This document shows, piece by piece, positions 58,587 to 64,000 of a DNA stretch of 64,000 nucleotides (position 1 is its first letter; each line of letters starts with the position of its first letter). Source of the stretch: Oscillospiraceae bacterium (GTDB lineage Bacteria > Bacillota > Clostridia > Oscillospirales > Ruminococcaceae); contig WQXO01000007.1 of NCBI GenBank assembly GCA_009784825.1, positions 1 to 64,000 on the forward strand. Reading direction: 5' to 3'. A model generated the notes under the pieces. That model ran no database searches, was not told the DNA's origin, and saw nothing but the letters and a program-made list of their open reading frames with translations. Made by a program: the position numbers and the translations under genes.

Positions 58587-59519
58587 TCACACCTCCTGAA
58601 CTTGCAGCATTAGGTTTTGTACTTTCGCCTGAACCCGCTGACCGATAATATATTCAACAACATCTGCCTCCGCATCAACCTGTGCGGCATATGGCACATT
58701 GGGGCAAAGCCGCTCGATTAATTTCACCGATGCTTCCGTTACTGTTTTTATCCTTAGAACTGTATCCGGCGAAAACTCTTCCTTTAAAGAATCATACACA
58801 GACCGCAGTATATGCGGGATAACAGCCGCCGCCTTAGCGGGAGTTTTACAAAAAACGCAAGAAAGCTCAAGCACGCCGTTTATATTCTCAACTATCGCCG
58901 TGCCGTCAATTTCGCTGTCACCGATTGCAGCAAAACTGTGATTATTATAAATTGAATCTTCCGAAAACTTAATATAACCCGTCTGTTCTTCTACAGTTGT
59001 CATCAAGCCACTTAACAAATGCTTGGGCGTATCATTAAAGGATTGAAAATGTGACACAGCGTTTGAATTTTCCTGCTTAGTCCACTTACCCAAATAATCG
59101 TTATCACCAAATTCACCGAGAGTGACCGAATAAACACGCTGCACCGCTTCACTAAGGGTAAATCTGCGATTTTTCAAAAACACACAAACCGAATCAAGGT
59201 GTATATCACCGAATTGCGGCGGGTTTAATAAACATCGCACTGTTTTAAAAAGATGAGATTCATAGCAGAAATTCATAACCTCATCAATTAACATACTGCC
59301 TATCCCTAAACGGCGGAACGCAGTTTCAACAAACATATGATGAATATAAAGCTCATCACCCAAACCGCCGACAGCGGCAAAACCCGCCGGCTGCTCGTCA
59401 TAAAACACACCGAAAGCGAACATCATATCACTTTTCAGCTCAGACATAATCGTATCCGGGCACATCTGTGCAAAATGTGTCAACCCCTCTTTCGATAACA
59501 ACCCAATCGTTACAGCCAT
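58587..59519 (-). CDS. GNAT-domain protein next to the ART toxin-like gene
   Basis: 310 aa. The N-terminal half is an acetyltransferase fold: IHHMFVETAFRRLGIGSMLI (about 74-93) with the RRLGIG acetyl-CoA loop. The C-terminal half (about 165-300) looks like a second, degenerate GNAT lobe. GGGGGAGG precedes the ATG. Four bases separate its stop from the ADP-ribosyltransferase start, so they form an operon. It could modify the toxin, act as an immunity partner, or simply be a co-transcribed enzyme; the sequence does not decide. Confidence 0.75.
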   Translation of the reverse strand: MAVTIGLLSKEGLTHFAQMCPDTIMSELKSDMMFAFGVFYDEQPAGFAAVGGLGDELYIHHMFVETAFRRLGIGSMLIDEVMNFCYESHLFKTVRCLLNPPQFGDIHLDSVCVFLKNRRFTLSEAVQRVYSVTLGEFGDNDYLGKWTKQENSNAVSHFQSFNDTPKHLLSGLMTTVEEQTGYIKFSEDSIYNNHSFAAIGDSEIDGTAIVENINGVLELSCVFCKTPAKAAAVIPHILRSVYDSLKEEFSPDTVLRIKTVTEASVKLIERLCPNVPYAAQVDAEADVVEYIIGQRVQAKVQNLMLQVQEV

Positions 59520-59550
59520 GAAATCCTCCCCCTTTTGAAAACTTTATTGT

Positions 59551-59579
59551 ATTATACATTGTTTTCCAACTAAAGTAAA
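59551..59579 (-). promoter_or_regulatory. Promoter of the GNAT-ART operon
   Basis: Minus strand TTTACT (59579-59574), 17-bp spacer, TATAAT (59556-59551), about 30 bp before the ATG. Confidence 0.6.
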
Positions 59580-59634
59580 CAAAAATACTCTAAAGATTTC
59601 CTAAAAGTTATTTTGGCTATAAAAACTACCTAAA

Positions 59635-59663
59635 TTGACATTTATGACGTTTTATGATAATAT
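59635..59663 (+). promoter_or_regulatory. Promoter of the HSP90-like operon
   Basis: TTGACA (59635-59640), 17-bp spacer, TAATAT (59658-59663), 32 bp before the ATG at 59696. It is divergent from the GNAT-ART promoter. Confidence 0.65.
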
Positions 59664-59695
59664 TAAATCAAGTAATATTATAAAGGACAAATTAA

Positions 59696-61450
59696 ATGGA
59701 ATACAACTTCAAAGTCAATTTAGGCGGCATGATAGACATACTTTCAAATCACCTGTACAGCAGTCCTAAGGTGTTTATTAGGGAATTGCTCCAGAACGGT
59801 ACTGACGCGATTAGTGCAAGGCAAAAGGAAAACCCGCAATTCAAAGACGGCAGAATTACAATTCACGTCATTGAAAATAAAACAATACGGTTTTGCGACA
59901 ACGGAACAGGGCTGACAGAGGAAGAAATTCACGGCTTCTTAGCGGTAATCGGGCAGTCGTCAAAACGGGACTTGGACAACGGGCAGATTTACGAGGACTA
60001 TATCGGCAGATTCGGAATCGGATTACTGTCCTGTTTTATGGTGACTGATGAAATTACAATTCGTACCCGCAGTGTAAAAACTCCCGAAACGGCTCACGAA
60101 TGGCGAGGGAAACCCGACGGCACTTATGAAATAAAAAGCGTTAATGCGGATAACATAAACCTCGGTACGGAGGTTATAATCAATGCGAAAGCCGATTCCA
60201 AACTATATTTCCACAATGATGAAATAATAAGCTTAGTCCGTTATTACGGACTGCCGCTGCCATTCCCTGTAATATTATCCGATAATTCAACCGAGATTAT
60301 AATTAACAGATTACATTCAAATTCCAACCTCATGGAACTGGGAAAAACTATATTCGGGGAAGAATTTATCGACTGCATACCATTAGAATCGGGGAGCGGA
60401 TTATTCAGCGGTGTGGCTTATATATTGCCTTATCCCGTAGCCGCAAACGCAGAGCATAAGCACAGAATATACTTGAAAAATATGCTTTTGACCGAAGACG
60501 GCGGGCGAATTCTGCCTAAGTGGGCGTTTTTCATAAAATGCTTTCTGAACAGTTCCATTCTGCGTCCAACCGCCTCCCGTGAGAATTTCTATGAAGACGA
60601 AAACTTAAAGGAAGCCCGCACAAAAATAGCTGAGTGCATATCCGATTATCTTCTTGATATTTCCGAAAACAACAGTGCCCTTTTAGCGAGAATAATTTCA
60701 ATACACAGTCTTGCGATTAAATCAATCGCCGTCGAGGACGAGGAACTGTTCAAGACGTTTATACCGCACTTGGAATTCCAGACCATTTTCGGTATAATGA
60801 ACGGTGACGAATTAACGCAGTATGACGGCAATCTTTTTTACACCGACAATATTAATAAATACCGTCAGCTTGCACCTGTTTTTGCCTCTCAGATGAAACT
60901 GCTTGTAAATGCCGGTTATACTTACGATGCGAAGCTTCTTAAAATCCTCTCGGAACTTAATGATGACGTTTCGATTAAGCATATCGAGAATATTGAACCG
61001 GAGGATTTCCTTGACGATGTGAGCAGGTCAGAACAGGAGCGTGCTGCTTTTCTTTTAGAAATCGCCGATGAAGTGCTTGAAGAATTCGGCTGTGCAGCAG
61101 GACTCAAAAGCTTTGAACCCGAGTCGTTACCCGTGTTTTATTTAGTGAGTGAAAGTGCGGAGCTTTTCCGTGATATTCGCCGTATGAGGACAGAATCCGA
61201 TAATATTTTTTCGAGTATGTTTGACGCTTTTGAGGAAGAGCTTGACAAGGATGATTCCCATTCAACACTCTATTTTAACGCCAACAACACGCTCGTTCAG
61301 AAAATCATAAACACACACGACGAGGACAAAATCGCAACTATGGTGCAAATTCTGTATGTTCAAGCACTATTGACCGGGCATTTTCCTGTGTCGGGGGACG
61401 ATTTAGAGTTGCTCAATGACGGAATAATAAAGCTCATGGAGGATTTTTAA
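59696..61450 (+). CDS. HSP90-family GHKL ATPase (divergent HtpG-like)
   Basis: 584 aa. The ATP site of the GHKL fold is complete: VFIRELLQNGTDAI (27-40; Glu and Asn of the N-box), CDNGTGL (about 68-74) and RFGIGLLSCFMV (about 103-114). A middle domain (about 200-350) has LPYPVAANAEHKHRIYLKNM and LRPTASRENFYED, with the catalytic-loop Arg region. The C-terminal dimer domain is short compared with HtpG (about 620-640). AAAGGA lies 8 nt upstream. It is paired with a helical protein 3 bp downstream. Such non-canonical HSP90 proteins with one partner are found across bacteria; the client is unknown. Confidence 0.85.
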   Translation: MEYNFKVNLGGMIDILSNHLYSSPKVFIRELLQNGTDAISARQKENPQFKDGRITIHVIENKTIRFCDNGTGLTEEEIHGFLAVIGQSSKRDLDNGQIYEDYIGRFGIGLLSCFMVTDEITIRTRSVKTPETAHEWRGKPDGTYEIKSVNADNINLGTEVIINAKADSKLYFHNDEIISLVRYYGLPLPFPVILSDNSTEIIINRLHSNSNLMELGKTIFGEEFIDCIPLESGSGLFSGVAYILPYPVAANAEHKHRIYLKNMLLTEDGGRILPKWAFFIKCFLNSSILRPTASRENFYEDENLKEARTKIAECISDYLLDISENNSALLARIISIHSLAIKSIAVEDEELFKTFIPHLEFQTIFGIMNGDELTQYDGNLFYTDNINKYRQLAPVFASQMKLLVNAGYTYDAKLLKILSELNDDVSIKHIENIEPEDFLDDVSRSEQERAAFLLEIADEVLEEFGCAAGLKSFEPESLPVFYLVSESAELFRDIRRMRTESDNIFSSMFDAFEEELDKDDSHSTLYFNANNTLVQKIINTHDEDKIATMVQILYVQALLTGHFPVSGDDLELLNDGIIKLMEDF

Positions 61451-61453
61451 GCC

Positions 61454-62455
61454 ATGCAAGAATACAATCCGCAGGAGTTGCTCGAAGAATTCGAGAACCT
61501 TGAAGAGGGGAAGCCCCGACTAATGGGGATTAAACGAGCGATTGAAGAAGCTGACAGAGCTAAAGACCAAGACCACTCGTTTTTATTTCGGTACGAATAT
61601 GTGCAGGAGTCTACCTTTGGTGCAGACCACTACGACTCTATTCTGATGTTTCCCGAACTGCTCACAAGGTTCGATGCAATGGAGGAGCGTGGGTATAAAT
61701 TTGCCTACATGATGCTCGGTGCGTATGAATGGGTTTTACAGGATGCAATCTATTTCTATCAAGTCTCAGCGGAGGCTATGGACAATTATTTCAAGGATTA
61801 TCTTAAACGAGCAATGCAGTTCGGCAAAAGCCCGCATATGTATCTGTTAATTTTAATGGAGAGCATGCGGCACGGAAATGCTCATAAAATCCCCGAAATT
61901 ATGCGAATGTTCCGTGAAATTACTTACAACGGCATGACACTTTACCATTTACATGAATCAGTCAAGTTTGAGTTAATCTCCGGTAATATAGAAATCGCAC
62001 GGAAATATGCAGAATTCGTATTCCGTGAGGGGGAGAAAGAGCCGCAGGCGGAAATCCCGGGTAAAACCTACGGCTATTTTGCAGAATATCATTTAAACCG
62101 AGGTGAATACAAGGAAGCAGCTAAATTCGCAGACAAAATGCTGCCGTATATCACAGACGGCAGTTCATTTTTCTTTTATGAATACTTCACGCTCGCTATT
62201 GATATTTTCCGTGTTACGGACAACCCACGAGCGTATGAGCTGTGGAAAAAGTTCAACCCCAACTATGCGGACTGCAAGAACCCTGCGTTGAGGTTTTTCT
62301 GGGGGGCGGTATCGTATCGGTTGTTTAAAGAAACCGACCCGGAGTTAAGCCGGCAGTATTACGAAACAGCGAAAGCAATCGGTAAAAAGTTTGATAAACG
62401 TAACGGTAACAGCTTTTTCTCGGATTATTTGAATAACGATATTATTGATGATTAA
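61454..62455 (+). CDS. Helical-repeat partner of the HSP90-like protein
   Basis: 333 aa, entirely alpha-helical with TPR-like pairs, e.g. GNIEIARKYAEFVFREGEKE, followed by YFAEYHLNRGEYKEAAKFAD (about 205-240) and SRQYYETAKAIGKKF near the end. No membrane segment or catalytic motif. The 3-bp gap to the HSP90-like gene implies translational coupling; TPR-like proteins commonly serve as HSP90 co-chaperones, which is the best inference. Its 3' end overlaps the convergent aldo/keto reductase gene by 14 bp. Confidence 0.7.
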   Translation: MQEYNPQELLEEFENLEEGKPRLMGIKRAIEEADRAKDQDHSFLFRYEYVQESTFGADHYDSILMFPELLTRFDAMEERGYKFAYMMLGAYEWVLQDAIYFYQVSAEAMDNYFKDYLKRAMQFGKSPHMYLLILMESMRHGNAHKIPEIMRMFREITYNGMTLYHLHESVKFELISGNIEIARKYAEFVFREGEKEPQAEIPGKTYGYFAEYHLNRGEYKEAAKFADKMLPYITDGSSFFFYEYFTLAIDIFRVTDNPRAYELWKKFNPNYADCKNPALRFFWGAVSYRLFKETDPELSRQYYETAKAIGKKFDKRNGNSFFSDYLNNDIIDD

Positions 62456-63593
62456 AACTTAATAACTTTTCTGCCTGTTTCATATTATCTATCACAGAAA
62501 CACCGAACGGACACCTATTCTCACAAAACCCGCAAGCTATACATTCGCCGCCCTTATGCTCAAGGCTTTTATAATGCGAAATAACCGAGGGCGGAATATT
62601 TCCCGTATCTAATAAAGCAATATCAAGATACTTGGTTACAGCGGCAATATCAATCCCAATAGGGCAAGGCTGGCAGTGATTACAATACACGCAGACGCCT
62701 TTCATGCCCCTCGCACCGCTGAGTACCTCGCTGTAATCCCGCTCACCGTCGCTCATTTCGAGATACTTCACACAATCATATATTTCCTCAGGGGTTTTAC
62801 TGCCGAGAAGAACACTTGCCACAGCAGGTCTTGAAAGTGCATAATGAATACATTGTGCAACAGTCATGGGTTTACTGAACGGCGTATGCTCGGGTGAGAT
62901 TAACTTTCCCGCACCCAGCGATTTCATAACAGTGATACCAATGCCTTTTTGTTCGCATAATTTGTACAGCTCTGCACGCTTCGGGTCAATTCCGTTGAAG
63001 CTGTCGGTATTAAACCCATTGTCAAGATGAGTAAAAATACTCTCGTCAGCGGGAATAATATCAAACGCAGGGTTAATACTGAACATCATAAGCTCAGGCA
63101 GTCCCGTATTGATTGCTTTAATTGCGGTCAACGGGTTATGCGAGCTGAACCCGATATTCCCTATGTCGCCGTTTTGCTTTAGCTTTAAAGCATAATCGGC
63201 GATTTCAGTTTCAAACACATTTTTATAATCGTCTTCACTATCAATGAAAAACAGCATACCAAAGTCAATGTACCCGCCGCACAAACGCAGGTGTTCCTCG
63301 AAATAGCGTTTTACCGTGGGCAGGTCACGACTAATGTCATACTGTTGGTTAATATCGGACGAGCAGATATGCCCTTGAATAAGAATATCCTTTCGGCGTG
63401 AACCCAAGCCCTTTGCGATATTCTCACGGATTTCCGCCCCCGGCATAAAAATATCAAAAATATTAATCCCGCAATCAAGTGCAGCGTCAATTGTAGACTT
63501 GACCTGTTCGTAGGGTTTCCTGTCTAAGTGTTCTAAGCCGAACCCGATAATACTCGCACTCTTGCCGGTGTTTCCGATTTCACGTTTTATCAT
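62442..63593 (-). CDS. Aldo/keto reductase with C-terminal 4Fe-4S ferredoxin domain
   Basis: 383 aa. The TIM-barrel aldo/keto reductase domain (about 1-290) begins IKREIGNTGKSASIIGFG and includes GNIGFSSHNPL and ITVMKSLGAGKL. The last 90 residues carry CVYCNHCQPCPIGID and CIACGFCENRCPFGV, two 4Fe-4S motifs. This fusion is common in anaerobes and suggests ferredoxin-linked redox chemistry with an unknown substrate. The start overlaps the stop of the upstream glyoxalase-like gene by 4 bp. Confidence 0.9.
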   Translation of the reverse strand: MIKREIGNTGKSASIIGFGLEHLDRKPYEQVKSTIDAALDCGINIFDIFMPGAEIRENIAKGLGSRRKDILIQGHICSSDINQQYDISRDLPTVKRYFEEHLRLCGGYIDFGMLFFIDSEDDYKNVFETEIADYALKLKQNGDIGNIGFSSHNPLTAIKAINTGLPELMMFSINPAFDIIPADESIFTHLDNGFNTDSFNGIDPKRAELYKLCEQKGIGITVMKSLGAGKLISPEHTPFSKPMTVAQCIHYALSRPAVASVLLGSKTPEEIYDCVKYLEMSDGERDYSEVLSGARGMKGVCVYCNHCQPCPIGIDIAAVTKYLDIALLDTGNIPPSVISHYKSLEHKGGECIACGFCENRCPFGVSVIDNMKQAEKLLSFNHQ

Positions 63594-64000
63594 TCTTCAG
63601 GACACCCGATTGAGATATTCCAGATTATTCCGAATTTGTCTGTCAGTGAGCCGAATAATTTACTCCAGAAGGTCTCTTGAAGCTCCATAATGACTGCACC
63701 ACCCTCTTTAAGTGCGTTGAACGCCGATGTTGCCGAGTCAACACTGTCAAACTCAGCCATCAAGGCAATATTCGTACCGACATTAACTGACTCATTCGGC
63801 GGGTAGTCGCAGAGCATAACCGTCACGCCCTCTTGAATATCGAACTGTGCGTGCATTACGAAATTCTCAGTACCTGCCGGAGCTTGATAACCGCCGCTCG
63901 GCGGTGCATCACCATACCGCATAATTTCCGCTTTTGCATTAAACGCTTTCTCGTAAAACATAACTGCTTCAGAACAGTTACCGTTGAATGAAATATACGG
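63590..64000 (-). CDS. PhnB-like glyoxalase/VOC-family protein (5' end beyond window)
   Basis: The frame is open to the window edge: upstream of the internal ATG 63961 it reads PYISFNGNCSEAVMFYEKAF, the typical opening of PhnB-like VOC proteins (a few N-terminal residues are missing). Further motifs are MRYGDAPPSG, FVMHAQFDIQEGVTVMLCD, and the C-terminal WSKLFGSLTDKFGIIWNISI, all characteristic of this family. Substrate not predictable. It is co-transcribed with the aldo/keto reductase (ATGA-type overlap). Confidence 0.85.
   Translation of the reverse strand, partial: PYISFNGNCSEAVMFYEKAFNAKAEIMRYGDAPPSGGYQAPAGTENFVMHAQFDIQEGVTVMLCDYPPNESVNVGTNIALMAEFDSVDSATSAFNALKEGGAVIMELQETFWSKLFGSLTDKFGIIWNISIGCPEE

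Overview
The window looks like the chromosome of an anaerobic, spore-forming, low-GC Firmicute, probably class Clostridia (Oscillospirales-like). The evidence is spmA/spmB, a ytaF-type gene and a tepA-type fragment (sporulation or spore-former genes), pyruvate:ferredoxin oxidoreductase, biotin pyruvate carboxylase, a phosphofructokinase, an [4Fe-4S] aldo/keto reductase, and near-consensus sigma-A promoters (TTGACA, 17 bp, TATAAT) throughout. No rRNA or CRISPR array was seen; one tRNA-Leu is present. Family calls come from reading motifs, not from searches.

Layout. 1-1.88 kb is the right end of an integrative element (element A) whose large serine integrase lies against the 5' remnant of a tepA-like gene. 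2.1-19.2 kb is ordinary chromosome: AI-2E-type transporter, VanY-like lipoprotein, a PHP phosphatase/Lrp/aminotransferase operon, RNase Z, a lipid kinase, an ECF-like sigma factor with a membrane partner, a 39-residue Cys-rich protein, and a lactate permease/pyruvate carboxylase operon. 19.66-37.76 kb is an 18.1-kb second element (element B) inserted in a ytaF/mntP-like gene. Its two gene halves lie at 19.24-19.66 kb and 37.77-37.89 kb and rejoin exactly in frame (183 aa) when the element is removed at a shared AT core. 38-47.3 kb carries cardiolipin synthase and a six-gene housekeeping operon (trmK, nif3-like, rqcH, valS, methyltransferase, pfk). 47.4-53.5 kb holds tRNA-Leu, nifJ, a pair of genes that split one FctA-like isopeptide domain, and spmAB. 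53.5-55.7 kb is a small repeat-bounded cassette region. 56-64 kb carries a double ADP-ribosyltransferase toxin-like protein with a GNAT neighbour, an HSP90-like/helical-repeat pair, an aldo/keto reductase and a glyoxalase-like gene cut by the window end.

Element B is the most interesting part. It carries a helicase-nuclease bounded by about 88-bp direct repeats, surface and LRR proteins, an N-formylglutamate amidohydrolase-like gene, and a three-gene operon with a putative HEPN-STAND NTPase-S1 protein, a CARF-like protein and a sigma/HTH-like protein (a candidate abortive-infection system). It also has a ClpP next to a VirD4/TraG-like ATPase fused to an RNA polymerase alpha-CTD-like domain, a toxin-antitoxin pair and the integrase. 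Both elements interrupt genes linked to sporulation, which raises the possibility of skin-like developmental excision.

Several operons start from promoters whose predicted start site coincides with the ATG, suggesting leaderless transcripts.
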